Below, piece after piece: positions 9,455-20,971 of a stretch of 64,000 nucleotides of DNA (position 1 is its first letter; the number at the start of each line of letters is the position of its first letter). The position numbers were made by a program, and so were the translations under genes. The notes under the pieces were generated by a model. That model made no database searches. It worked only from the letters and a program-made list of their open reading frames with translations, and was not told the origin of the DNA. The stretch is from Stemphylium vesicarium (lineage: Eukaryota > Ascomycota > Dothideomycetes > Pleosporales > Pleosporaceae): assembly GCA_004380135.1 (NCBI GenBank), contig QXCR01000150.1:1-64000 (forward strand). Reading direction: 5' to 3'.

Positions 9455-10172
9455 GGTGAGAAGTGGAGCCTGGCGAGATCGTCCTCGACTTGCAAGCGTA
9501 AAATGGCACGATTCCACGACCAATGACGCACGCAAAGTCCAAACCCTTCGTCGGCCACCCGCCTTATCTCCGACAAACACCCCTGACTGTGCGAAGAAGG
9601 GAAAAATAACGGTGCGGGGTATAGCAACTGGGTGAGACGATCGTAGGCAGAAAAAAAATAAGCAGGAGTAGGAACGGGGACAAACAGTGGGTATGGAGAA
9701 ACCAAGGCCGGGAAGTAGCCGTTCTGCGCTGAGTGAATACTCGGTGGCGTAAAGTGGAGGGACAAAGCTTGATCGTGCTGGGTGCGGGGGAGGCTAGGGC
9801 TTACGCGAGGAGTCCTGTCGTCAGCATGTCGTGCCGCTATTTACTCTTCTTTTGCTTGCTATGCTGATGACCACAAATATTGGACTGTTGCACGGGAGAG
9901 AATGATTGCACGATCGTTGTCCGATGTTATGTCATCGCGATGCTATTCAGCTTGGCACGTCAAGTCCATTCTCATGCAAGATGAATGTTGGCTATCATCT
10001 AGTGTCCACGTATTCACAGAATGGCACCACGTCGTCTTCTTGATGTAGAAAAGTATTGTAGAATTGCAACTTACATGCCTGATGTGTACGCCCGCTAAGA
10101 TACACCGCCAACCAGTAGTACACACACCTCCCCCCTCCATCCCAAGGTATTATACGCTCTCAATGACTGCAT
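9455..10172. other. Intergenic region
   Basis: This is upstream of the DUF4050 gene and downstream of RFC1, both on the minus strand. Short frames here are not convincing. Nothing else was seen. Confidence 0.6.
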
Positions 10173-13100
10173 CTATTTCTTCTTCCCCTTCGGCGCCGCC
10201 TTCGCCTTTCCCTTCCCCTTAGGTTTAACATCCTCCTCGTCCTCACTATCCCCATCATCCGCCTTCTTCTTCGCGCCCTTCTTTGCGGCCGCAGCCCCCT
10301 TCTTAGGCGCCGCCTTTTTCTTCGGCTGTTTGACATATTTGTCCTTGGACAAATCCACATCTTCTTCCTCGTCCTTGACTTCCTCGATGACCTCGCCGTC
10401 GTCGGACTCTTCAATGGCTTCTTCCAGGTCCGGTTTCTCTTTTGCTTGTTTCTTCGGCGCTGCGACGGATGAGGCTTTCATAAAGGGCAGGGGGTGGGAT
10501 TGTTGGTTGTAGCTGAGGGTTGTTTGTTAGCAATGCGCTTTACTTTTTTATAGAATTCATGGGTTGACTTACAGTCGTGTAAAAGTCGCCTTGGCTTGCG
10601 TGTCGATCTTGACCTTCTCCTGGTCCATGGACCCGACGCCAAGTTCCATAATCGCATCAAAATCGTCCTTAGTGAGGTAGTAGCTGTCCATCAACTCAAT
10701 AATCTCGGGAACAGCCTCCTTGCCCTCTTTCTGCAGCTTTTGTACCAGGTTTTCCCAGAGCAGCGGGAGATACTGCTGGCGAACTTCGTGTCGGTCACCC
10801 GAGGATCGCAACCGCATGTGGGCTTGGATTTCCTTGATCATTCGGCTGAGCTTATTGGTGCTGCTGTTCTTACCCAGCCATGAGGTGAAGCGTGTCTGGT
10901 TTCCGGCTGTACTACCTGCGACGAAGCTTGCGGGTCGTACAAAACTGAAGACGGCATGTGTAGGCATCAGACTCCACTGTTGCTGAGAGCCGTGGATCAT
11001 CCGGTCAACTAGATCACCATCACTAATACTGTCCGCTGCCAGCGACGCCAACTCGAGATTCTTTAGGTTCTTCTCCTTGCCAGAATAACTCAGAGATTGC
11101 ATAGGATTCGTGCCGAGGTAGTTCTCCTGGAGCATCAACGGACTGAACTCGTGGTCGTTGAAATAAAGTTCGATCTTCTCGTTGAGGGTGGCCTTGCTGC
11201 TCGCAGCGAACATGCCGCTGCCTAGAATCTTCTGTGTGATATCCCATGGCTTCAAGATGACATGCTTCTCCCAGTTCTTAGACATGGTCTTGCCCTTGTC
11301 AAAGTCCATCGCTTCTTGGTCGATTTTCGCAGTGGAAATCATGTTTACGACTTGACGAATGTCTGAATGACTGCCTTCGATAAGAGCATTGATAACTGGT
11401 GCAGGCATCTTTAGGCCTTCTCGGAACGCAATCGTCATGATGCGTGATCGTACTTGATCAACGGTGGGTCGTCGGAAAGGAAGGTCGAAAGTCACATAGT
11501 CGAACGGCTTCATCTTGGGCAATTTTCGATCATTGCAGATGAGAATCATGGGGACCTCCGTCTTCTTGCAGACGGCTGCGAGCGCACCAACACCGCCGCG
11601 GTCACCGGCAGACATTCCATCGACTTCGTCCATGATCAAGACGAGCTTCTTTTTGGAGCCCTCAACCTTCTTCCCATCTCCAGCAAAGTAACCATGCAGG
11701 GAGTTGGTACTGAGGACTCCGCGCAGGCCGTCTTCGATGAGCTTCTTACTTCGGGTATCACTAGCGTTCCTCTCAACAATGTCGTAGCCTTCGAGTTTCG
11801 CGACAAGATGTGCAGCAGTAGTCTTGCCAATACCAGGTGGGCCGTGAAGAATAATGGCGCGAAACACGCCGCTGCCATCTTTGCCGGCAAGCTTGAATCC
11901 AGTCTTGAGGTTTTTTGGGAAAGCTTGTAACCATCGCTGTATTTTCTCAACCGTTGCCTTGTTTCCACATATTTGAGCAAGCGAAGTTGGCGCGTACTTG
12001 GTAGTCCACAGTCGAGAGTCGACCGCAGGGCCTGCGCTCTGAGCAGCAGCGGCAACTCCAGCTGCCGTCTTCTTTCCAGCCGCTGCAGCTGCCGCATCCA
12101 GCTCTTTCTGGCGCCTCTTCTCCTCCTGCTCGAGTTCGGCAGCTTGCTTCTCGATCTGTTTTTGCTCCTTGAGTTGCTTCTCGGCGTACGCTGCCTGCGC
12201 CTTGCTGTCGCCTTTGTTACCAGCTGCTGTCAACTTCTCAATGAGCTGTGTCAGGCCATCTTCATCGATGGTCTTGATGTCCATGTCGCGGATCTTTTGC
12301 AATTTGCTGGGACCCGCATCTGTGCCCAGTACGACGTAGTTGGTCTTCTTGCTGGGAGCGCCAGTCACTTTGCCGCCATGGCGCTTGATCAACTCTTGAC
12401 CCTCGGTTCGACCCCACCTCTGCAGCACACCCGTGAAGACAAAAGTGAGACCAGCGAGACATGTATCTGAGCCCTGTGGCATGTCTCCGGACGAGCCTTG
12501 AGCAGGCGCCGCATCACCGCGCCCCGCATTCGCCTGCCAATTGAATTTCGCATCCGGGTCTTTGGCTGGAGGTGTTGGAGCACGCACGGTAGGTATGCTG
12601 TCATAGATGGCCTGGATGTCCGCACTGTCTTCGACCTCTTCCTTTTTCGCCTTCTTCTTTGCTGGTGATTTCGCCGGGGTGGATTTCTTCGCCTTTTGCT
12701 TCTTCGGCTTCTCCTCCTCCTCTTCGTCGTCGTCGTCGTCATCGTCCGGCTCCGGTGATTTGCGCTTTTTGGTTGCAGCTGTGGTCCTCTTGGGCTTACT
12801 CTTGAGCGCTTGTTCATCCTCATCTGGCTCAACAAAGTCATCATCTCCGTCGAGATCCTTCATGTCGACGTCTTCGTCCTCTGGGTCAAAGTCGTCTTCG
12901 TCTTTGATCGTCTTTTGTTGTTTCGCGGGAGCCTTTGGTGTCCCACGGTGTGGCAGCTTTACAGGCACATCATCCTCACTTCCAGACTCCTCCTTGTAGT
13001 CATCCTTTGCTTTTCCCTTGATGTTGTCCTCGAAGATATCATCCGCATTGTCCAAGTCACCGTCTGGAAACTCGTCCTCATCGTCCCGCTCAGCGTAGGA

Positions 13101-13585
13101 TGTGACTGGCTTCTTCGCGCGCGTAGACGATTTGACGTTGGACGCTGGCGCGGCAGTCTTGCTTGTCTTTCCGTTCGCCTTTGCAGCCGTCTTTTTCGGT
13201 GTGGCTTTCGGTGTCTCGGCGGCTGCCTTCTTGACAGGATCTGTTCGCTTGGGTTTATTTGAACTGCCAAAGAAGGCAAATGTTGTCGTCTCCTCGAGTT
13301 CAGGCTCCGGCGTTGGATCACGCTTGACCTTCTTCGCTGCTGGCTTTTTCGGTGTCGCTTTCTTTGGCCTGGACACGGTCAGCTTTGAGGTTACGCTGGG
13401 TAGAGAATGTGATTGAATGCCCACTTTAAATCTTCCTCGTCATCGTCGTCCGAGTCTTCTACAACCCTGCTCGTGCGCCCCTTCTTCTTAGGCGCAGCCT
13501 TCTTGGGCGCAGGCTCATCTTTCTGTGAACCCTGGCTCGGCTTGGGGGGCCCGCCGCCAAAGAAGCTGCGAATGTCGGCCGGCAT
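10173..13585 (-). CDS. RFC1: Replication factor C subunit 1 (clamp loader large subunit)
   Basis: Exons 13425-13585, 10573-13368 and 10173-10512 join in frame to give 1098 residues. The large subunit of the RFC complex opens PCNA and loads it on primed DNA in the nucleus. The start MPADIRSFFG resembles a PCNA-interacting FF motif. A long basic/acidic linker follows, then a BRCT domain (about 356-433, CLAGLTFVFTGVLQRWGR), Walker A GPPGIGKT (563-570), Walker B LVLIMDEVDG (629-638), and the C-terminal RFC1 domain ending in the conserved FTRLYNQQSHPLPFMKAS, which spans the last intron. The tail is Lys/Glu rich. Both introns are small (56 and 60 bp). The first intron uses a weaker GTGGGC donor but keeps the frame. 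The gene is divergent from MRPL16, with 297 bp between the start codons. Confidence 0.95.
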
Positions 13586-13882
13586 TATGATGGTGAAAAT
13601 CACATATATTTACTCTACCAGCAATATATCGCGTTCACAAACAGAATCGCGCACCGGCAATGGTTGGAAGTGGTGATGGAGTGGTTTGATGGACGACACG
13701 CAACTAACGTGCACGACGCGACTTCGCGCGGTCATTAGGCACTTACGCTCGGTGGGTCGTTCTCGTCCGCCCCCGCTCAAGCCACAGCAGCCACAGTTAC
13801 CTCATCAGCCACATCTTGGCGCCAGAACTTCAATGTTCGGCCAAAGGCAGATGAACCTACGACCAGCCAGCACCACAACGCC
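13586..13882. promoter_or_regulatory. Shared divergent promoter region of RFC1 and MRPL16
   Basis: Only 297 bp separate the two divergent start codons, so both genes must share or overlap promoters. I can name no specific factor site with confidence. Confidence 0.4.
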
Positions 13883-14667
13883 ATGCCGCCACCCAGGATA
13901 TCGCAGGGTCTGCTGGCCCAATTCAGTGCCCTGAACCTATCTGCATCACGGCCAACATGTACGAAGAGTCGCATCTAGCCCGCTTACCCCGTTAACAACA
14001 TCCAGTCCTGCAAAAGACATGCCTACCGAAGTGTCAATTCGCCGCGCCATCCATCCGCCTCTTCTCCTCGACCCCCGCACGCCCTTCGTACCTCGCCCCT
14101 AAAGCCGGAGAGTCGCGCAAGTCCCGCAAAGGCCGATGTCGCGTCCCCACGGGCGGCAGCATGCGCGGCACCACCGTTGTATGGGGTGACTATGGGCTGC
14201 GGATGCGCGACCACGACCGCCGTATTTCCGCACACCAGCTCCGCATCGCTGAGGAGACGATTAGGAAACGCCTCCGTGGTATGAAGTTCCGCCTGTACAT
14301 GCGCATCGCTGCCAACATTGGTGTGTACACGTCTGGAAACGACGTGCGCATGGGCAAGGGAAAGGGAAGCTTTGATCGGTGGACTGCTAGGGTTGCTGTC
14401 AGCAAGATCATCTTTGAGATTCAGGGTGATTTGCACGAGCAGGTCGTCAGGGATGCATTTAGGCTGGCTGGAAACAAGCTGCCCGGGCTGTATGAGTTTG
14501 TGAAGAAGGGTGACCCCGCGGTTATGGGTCTTACCAAGGTTGGCTTGAACGGTATCACAGAGGAAGATCTCAAGAGGCCGAGGAGAAAGGAGCCGCTTGA
14601 GCAGACGGCGGCAAGGCTGCCTGCTGCCTCTCCTGCACCAGCAAGCACACCTAGGGCGTCATTGTAA
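13883..14667 (+). CDS. MRPL16: Mitochondrial large ribosomal subunit protein uL16m
   Basis: Exon 1 is 13883-13958 (MPPPRISQGLLAQFSALNLS) and exon 2 is 14006-14667. The 47-bp intron (GTACGA..GTTAAC..CAG) is in phase 1, giving 245 residues. The body is typical L16: GRCRVPTGGS, RGTTVVWGDYGLRM, ISAHQLRIAEETIRKRLRGM, VRMGKGKGSFDRWTARV and IIFEIQGDLHEQ. The N-terminus, rich in Arg, Ser and hydroxylated residues (IRLFSSTPARPSYLAPKAG), looks like a mitochondrial targeting peptide. The protein would sit near the peptidyl-transferase centre of the mitoribosome. The C-terminal Ala/Pro-rich tail is a species extension. The gene is convergent with DPL1, 118 bp away. Confidence 0.92.
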
Positions 14668-14785
14668 ATGTACTGTATATGACATGTATAGAAATGTGTG
14701 AATACGAGCAATAGTCAACTCAATGATGCCATAACAGCAGATTTTCTTCAATTCAAAACTCAATTGCAAAGGATATAAAACTCGC

Positions 14786-16601
14786 TCACGCCTTGTACAG
14801 GGTATCCAAGAAGCCCTTTGCCAAATCCACAACAACGCTCTTGTTCGGCAAGCTGCCTGCAACACCGTACAAGGCAGCGGTATCGCCCTTGACCGCGCCC
14901 TTTGCACCCTTGCCCTCAGCAATCCTCTTCCTCTCCGTCTCCCGAACCTCCTCAGTGACCTCGATCAAATCATCGATGAGCTTATCGACGACAGCAACAA
15001 TGGGCAGAGTAACAGCAATGTGGATAGCAGGCGGGTTCTGGAGAGCGTTCAAGTGCCAGCCCTTGTGTGACATGCCATCTGCAATGTCGTAGATGTCGAG
15101 TGTGTTTGAGAGAAAAGCTACGACAGAGACCATGGGGCGACCGATGATCTTGAGGTCAGGCGAGAGTTCGGGCTTCTCACGGACGGCGGTCTCGATCTTC
15201 TTCATGCCACCGACAATCTTGTGACACGCATCGAGGTACCCGTTTGAACCCTGCTTGACAAGACTTGCCCAGCAACCGGCGATCAGAGCGCCGGGACGCG
15301 AGCCAGCGATGGATGGTGAGGCATATACACCGCCGGACCAGTCTGGCGAGATGAAGTACTGGTACTTGCGGTAGTCATCGGAGCGGTAGAGTACGGTGGA
15401 ATTGCCCTTGGGCGCAAAACCATACTTGTGCGTGTCGCAGGATATGCTCGTCACGCCCTTGAGACGGAAGTCAAAGGGCTCAAAGTCAAATCCAGCTTTG
15501 GGGAGCATGGGTATGATGAATGAACCGAGGCAGCAGTCTACGTGCAGGGGTATCTTCTTCTTGTATGCGAGTTTACTGAGACCGGAAATGTCGTCGATGA
15601 TACCGTGAGGGAAGTTGGGTGCTGAGCCGACCAGGAGAACAGTGTTGGGGTTGATCAGACGAGACACAGATGGCAGATGGACCTTGTAGCTTGGCGCCTT
15701 GCACTGCACGAGATGCATCTTGATCTTGAAGTACTCGCATGCCTTGCGGAAGGCCGTGTGAGCGGTCTCGGGGAGAATCATCTCAGGCTGGCTGACTCCG
15801 CGTTCCTTGTATGCCTTGTTGCGTGCCGAAAGGCATGCCATGAGAATCGACTCTGTTCCACCAGAGGTTGTGACACCGGCTGCGTCTTCGGGCGCATTAA
15901 AAAGAGACAAGACCTGTTGTGTGTTAGTCCTGAGAGTCGCGTATTTGAATAGGCCAAACGTACCATGGCGACGATTTCCGCCTCCATCTTCCGTACACCA
16001 GGGAACACATCCGGGTGAATCGGGTTCGACACGGTGAACTTGCCAAAGGCTTCCGTTTGCAACCGTATCAACTCGTCGCCTCCATGGTATACAGCGCCGC
16101 TGACTCTTCCATCCTCCCACCGTGTGTGCTCCATATCCGCCAGTTCATTCAGCTTCTTGCGCACTTCCTCTTCGCTCCATCCCTCGGCCGGAAGACTGGT
16201 CAGGCGCTCTACGCCGGGCCCGCTTGGGACGAGTTTGCGCTCCAACTTGAGGAGCGAGTCGGAAACCTGGGCCTGGACTTTGTCGCGCACGCCAGGAAGT
16301 CGCAGGAAGACTCCATAGAGGTATCGGCGGATGTTGATGTAGGCATCGCTAGCAGAGCCAAAGATACCGCGGCCTTTTAGCTGATAGAAGGTGATGCGTG
16401 TCCATCGCAGCACGAAGAGAATGAAGATGATGTTGCGCAGGCTGTTTACTGTGTTAGCATATCCAGCGCAATCATTCGACCGGGGCCATATCGAAGCGCA
16501 TACACATCGATGTTGAAGGCGACGAGCTGGCCATTAGCCGAGTTCTTCCGCGCATTGAACGTGTCGCGCAGACTGACAGGCAGTCGCGATGAGCCGGGCA
16601 T
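14786..16601 (-). CDS. DPL1: Sphingosine-1-phosphate (dihydrosphingosine phosphate) lyase
   Basis: Exons 16504-16601, 15964-16441 and 14786-15913 give 567 residues, close to human SGPL1 and yeast Dpl1. The enzyme is PLP-dependent and splits long-chain-base phosphates into a fatty aldehyde and phosphoethanolamine, the exit step of sphingolipid breakdown, at the ER. An N-terminal membrane anchor (about residues 33-47, LRNIIFILFVLRW) crosses the first splice site. Later blocks are TTSGGTESILMAC, HVDCCLGSF and SISCDTHKYGFAPKG, whose Lys355 is the expected Schiff-base lysine. The introns are 62 and 50 bp with good signals. The C-terminal KGAKGAVKGDTAALYG block is usual for fungal homologues. Confidence 0.95.
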
Positions 16602-16964
16602 CGTGGAGGCGTTCTAGGACTATAGTCTTAGTAGGATGTAGAAGACATGGCACTATTAGTAGGAATGATGCATAAAGCCGGCTCTCCAGTGTCTACGTCA
16701 AGGTCTCTGGTTCACATGCTCGCTCGGAACGCCAAGGGAGCCTTTGCCGAGACAGCCTATCAGCGGGCCGGATCTTCGGAGATGGCGGGGCACTACCCCT
16801 TCAGGACGTACTCGGCCTGTTGTGGAAGGCGAACTTGCATTATAACCACTGGGTAACAGAGATAGAGTGGTAAATTGAGGGGTATCGATTGCAACGGACT
16901 GAGCCCTGCATGTGACAATTCTAGAGATCGCAAGAATTTATTGGTGCCCTGCACCCTCTGATAA
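16602..16964. other. Intergenic region upstream of DPL1
   Basis: About 360 bp separate the DPL1 start from the stop of the polymerase iota gene, both on the minus strand. No further gene is seen. Confidence 0.6.
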
Positions 16965-19487
16965 CTATGCCTGCGCATGCCACCGGTAATGTGCTCCCAT
17001 GGCAAACGTCGGCATCATGGCACCACACTCGTCGCAGCAGAAAGTGTCTCCGTCCATCATGTCCTCATCATCCGATTCCCACATATCAGCAACAAAAGTG
17101 TTGACTTCTTGAGACGGTGTAAACACATCCTCGGACCCAAATCTTGCTGCATCTTCCTTCAACGCTCTGGCTGGCCATGGGTCTTCCTTTATGCTCTCGT
17201 CAAACGCATCGTCGATCGGCTGTTCTTCAATCGGGTCATCCACGACCTTGAAGTGCTTGAGGACCTCATCTTGACGCTTGAACATCTTACTAATGTCTCG
17301 TCCAACCCCGCCTTTTTCGCTCGCGGCATCAGCCATATTCGTGGCTGCGACATTTACCAGACTGAGGTTCCAGCCGTTCTTCTCTGGGTGTAGTTTGCGA
17401 AACAAGGGTAAAAATGCCTCATGAAGCAGCTTCGTAGTCACAGACGGTATGTCCTCTTTGAGATTGAACACAAATGTCGGCATGGGAGCAGATTTGGAAA
17501 TGCGCGCAAAAGACCGATTACGGCTGCCATCTGGGTTCTGAGGGGGGCGTGGACGTGTGGATAGACGAAGGGTTTTTGGGTGAGCCAGCCAGCGCTTTGT
17601 GGCTCTGGAGGGGGCAAGCGTTGCATCTTGGATAGCATCCTCGTCATCTTCGAGTAAATCCATATGCATCCTCTCGAGTAATCTCTTCGTAAGCATTCCC
17701 AGCTCCTTGACTACTGCGTCCAAATTGTCTAGCCGAATATAGCTGTCTTCGATGCTGATCTGCCGAGGAACCTCACGAGCTGGCCCGACCTCTGTGTCGT
17801 CACAACCGTTCAGCAAACCCCAGACCTTGGCTCCGGTACCGTGGGGTACTCCTGGACCCCTTAGGACCCGCTCGAGTGTCTCTGGGCCAATGTTCGGACA
17901 CGTCCTCACGTCACGCACCAGTACATCTTCCTTGGTGCCTCCATATACCAGACCCATATCGAAATCGGCTGGCCGCTGCAGGATATATGCGCGAAGCTTT
18001 TGGGCTATTTTGAATCCTATACCGGGTATCTTACCGACTTCATGGTCGTCCATGAAACATGTGACATTATCCGCACCGTCATCACCCTTGGAAACGTAGG
18101 GTGGTACCAACGTTGTTTGAGCGTCAGGCTTATAGGTGTTGCCCACAAGCTTTGCCAGAAGCTTGTTTGTCGAAACACCAACAGTGGCAGTATAGCCCTT
18201 TTCCGACGTGAGCCTCATCCGCAAGTGGTGCGCTAAATGGCTGCCTAGAGCCAATCGGAGATGCAAAGGATCCAACGAAGTGGTTCCTGCTGCACGTTAG
18301 CGCCACGAGCATACGGCTATGTACCAGAGACTATTGGGCACACTGGCTAACAGCAAGGCGGTTGCAACATGGTTGGATCTTGTGCTGGTGGCAGAATCAC
18401 GGACATAGTTCTTAGACGCTCAACAGCCGCGATGGGTTTCGACAAGGAGTGCGTCAGCCTTGTATGCAGCATCCCAAGGATCGAGAATGTCTCTGCTACG
18501 CCACATCGTATAGGTCGTATGTAGCTTACCTAGATTTTCAGCCGCCGCTTTGGGATACAAATGACCCGTCAGCCGCGTCGCATCGTAAGGGAAGCCCACT
18601 GTGGGATTATCCCTAGCGAGAAAGAAAAAGGCGTTGCTAAGATTATTGACGTTGAGGATGCTGACATTGTAATCGATAATGTCGGTGACGTCCAAGAAGA
18701 CCTGGACCACGTCTCAACACTGACCCGTCGGGCTGGACCGGGACCGATTGCAAAGGGGTGAGAAGGTTGATGGGAAAGGGCAAAAATTAAACGAGATGAA
18801 GAGGCAGTGGCAGTGCTAAGACACGACCAACGGAGAAGGAGCGGAGACAAACCTCGTCAAAACCTAGCCTCTCGCACCGTGAATTCCAGGAAAAAGATCG
18901 CAGAAAGGCATACAGGTCCTTGGAGGCATTCCGAAAAGGGGTTAGATCTTCGCCGAGGACGATGACTACATCAGGGCACGCCCTCTTTGCTTGGTGAATC
19001 AGCTGCAGCTTGTGCAAGCCCTGGGAGAGTTAACGTTGGAGCCACGCCTCGTCCGATGACAGCCGCATGGGGTGCAGACCAAGGGAGTCGTACTCGTCTT
19101 CGGGCCTCGTAGTTGCATGTGACTATAATCTGTTTTTGCTGCACGGCCAGAGGCAATTTCTTTAAGGCGGGATTCTCATGTTCAAAGACGCTGGCGTAAA
19201 AGCAGTCCTGTGGAGACGGGTACGGTAGGCGTTAGTGATTGCGCGACGACTTGGCCACAGCGGGCAAGGAGTACGTACATAGTCCTACACAATACGAAAG
19301 ACATGGGCGTTAGCAGAGGCTGGAGGCTGGAGTGCGACAGGGTAGCCGTGAAATCCCGAGGCCCCCCAAAAGGCGTGCAGGCTTGCAGGCTGTGCGATGC
19401 TATGGCCTGGTGCTTACGAACAAAGTGGAGGATGATGGATTCAGTCTGTCGTTTCACTTTCTTCTTCAGTGGGCGGACGACGTCCAT
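16965..19487 (-). CDS. DNA polymerase iota-like Y-family translesion polymerase
   Basis: Six exons are proposed: 19422-19487, 19279-19284, 19094-19207, 18853-19020, 18530-18701 and 16965-18286, totalling 615 residues. The catalytic core reads ILHF, then DY from a 6-nt micro-exon, then DCFYASVFE. DYDCFY is Y-family motif I, with Asp23 and Asp25 as metal ligands. Further blocks are LPLAVQQKQIIVTCNYEARR, RLGFDEVFLDVTDIIDYN (the DE acidic pair), GYTATVGVSTNKLLAKLVGN and the helix-hairpin-helix GKIPGIGFKIAQKL. The C-terminus has a C-x2-C..H-x3-H finger (CDECGAMMPTFAMGAHYRWH), fitting a ubiquitin-binding UBZ-type finger that recruits the enzyme to ubiquitylated PCNA. The micro-exon needs a weak GTTCGT donor. 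An upstream in-frame Met at 19658 is possible. Confidence 0.85.
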
Positions 19488-19981
19488 GGTGGAAGCGCCG
19501 GTCGCAGGCGTTGCAGATGTCGCAGATGTCGCAAGCAGCTGCAGCTGCAGCGTGTTTCGGCGTGCAGCGACTGATGCAGCGCGTGAAGCCGCGACGTGTT
19601 TGGACGAGACGGTGGTGCGCCAAGGCCCTACCGTTTGGATGGCGCTGCGGTAAGCCATCCTCGGCCATGCAAATGATCCTTGCTAATGCGCCTTTGCCAC
19701 GCTCTGCATCTATCTTTGGACGGCACTAGGGTGTATTTTGGGAGACGCCCCAACCAGGCGCTTCGTGTACCAAGTCGACCTCCGCGCGTTGACATGGGCG
19801 CTGCGCAGGCGGCGGATCCACCGCACCGGTTGGTGGCATGTACCGCAGCTGTTTAATACCCTCATGCCCCTCCAAGCACCCACGGCTGTTTTTGCCATTT
19901 CCTGCTTCCATCAGCAGGCTCCCCGCGCCCTTACAGTAGCATCATCTGCCCGCTCCCCCACCAGCCCGCTGGCATATACAC
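19488..19981. promoter_or_regulatory. Divergent intergenic region
   Basis: About 490 bp separate the polymerase iota start and the next gene on the plus strand. The minus-strand frame remains open over part of it, so the polymerase could have a longer N-terminus. No site was identified. Confidence 0.4.
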
Positions 19982-20971
19982 ATGATGCTTTCCACTCTCC
20001 AGCCATCACACCCTGCCATGACGACGCCATACTCGCAATCATCTGCCATGTCTAGTATGACCGCCCAGCTGCCTATAATACCCCCGCGCCAGGCCCCCGC
20101 CCGCCCCAAACTATCCATCAACACTGAGCAACCACGCATCCTTGGAAAGGGTGCCAGTCTTCGTCTCGAGACTCTCAGCGCAGTATCGCCAACCGTCCGC
20201 AACACCTACTCCAACGCCTATGAGCGACCATCGACAGCCCCCGCCCTCCAACGCCCGCAAAGACCCCAGCTTTCGATAGAAAGCGACGTTCCCGCCAATA
20301 CCAGCACCAACAGCGCCTCGACGCCCAGCTCAGCGTCGACTCTCTCGTCTACCCTCACATCAGCCTCCAACGAGTCTGCCTCGAGCGCGATACCCTACAA
20401 GCAACCCCACAACCTCGCCTCAATCCTCTCCAACAGCCCCGCCCGCTCAATAATACCACGTAAGATGGGCTCCAACCGACCCATGTTCCCTGCCGAGAAG
20501 CGTGTGTCTTTTCGCACTCCGCTAGAAGAGGAAATCACAACGACCAAGTACACCATGGCCCACTCGGACCTCGAGTCGTCCATCTCGACCCTCTCCACCA
20601 TCTCGTCTACTGCATCTTCTACCTCCACCAGCACAGACTCCAACCTCTCGGCATCGCAAGACTCGCTGGCCGTCAACACCTCCAACGCCGCATCTCAGGC
20701 CAGCATATCGCCCCTGTCATTGTCACTCGAGAAATCGACTTCGACCTTCTCATCAGTCGAAAGCTCACCACGACCAAAGAACCCGCGCATTGGCGACAAA
20801 CGAGACTCGTCCTCATCAGAAGACGACAGCGACTCTTGTCCCGAAACGCCCGTCGCCGGCCGACGGAAGCGTACAAGAGACTGGCGCTGGACACTCGGCC
20901 CGCTGCCGTCGTCGTCAGACAAGTCGACATCGTCAGCGAGCGACATCACCACCAGCGAGGACAGTAGTTAA
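19982..20971 (+). CDS. Serine-rich hypothetical protein with RVxF-type motif
   Basis: A single exon encodes 329 residues. I do not recognise a catalytic family. The composition is Ser/Thr/Pro rich and predicted disordered. Two blocks look conserved: MFPAEKRVSFRTPLEEEITT near the middle and RKRTRDWRWTLGPLPSS near the C-terminus. KRVSF fits the [K/R]-V-x-F docking motif for protein phosphatase 1, so a PP1 regulatory subunit or substrate is possible, but this is inference from a short motif. There is no signal peptide or membrane segment. A second Met (codon 13) could also be the start. Confidence 0.6.
   Translation: MMLSTLQPSHPAMTTPYSQSSAMSSMTAQLPIIPPRQAPARPKLSINTEQPRILGKGASLRLETLSAVSPTVRNTYSNAYERPSTAPALQRPQRPQLSIESDVPANTSTNSASTPSSASTLSSTLTSASNESASSAIPYKQPHNLASILSNSPARSIIPRKMGSNRPMFPAEKRVSFRTPLEEEITTTKYTMAHSDLESSISTLSTISSTASSTSTSTDSNLSASQDSLAVNTSNAASQASISPLSLSLEKSTSTFSSVESSPRPKNPRIGDKRDSSSSEDDSDSCPETPVAGRRKRTRDWRWTLGPLPSSSDKSTSSASDITTSEDSS

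Noticed and set aside
12389..13321. Long plus- and minus-strand frames within RFC1 rich in Ser or Arg
   Set aside because: They are shadows of the Lys/Glu/Asp-rich linker of RFC1.
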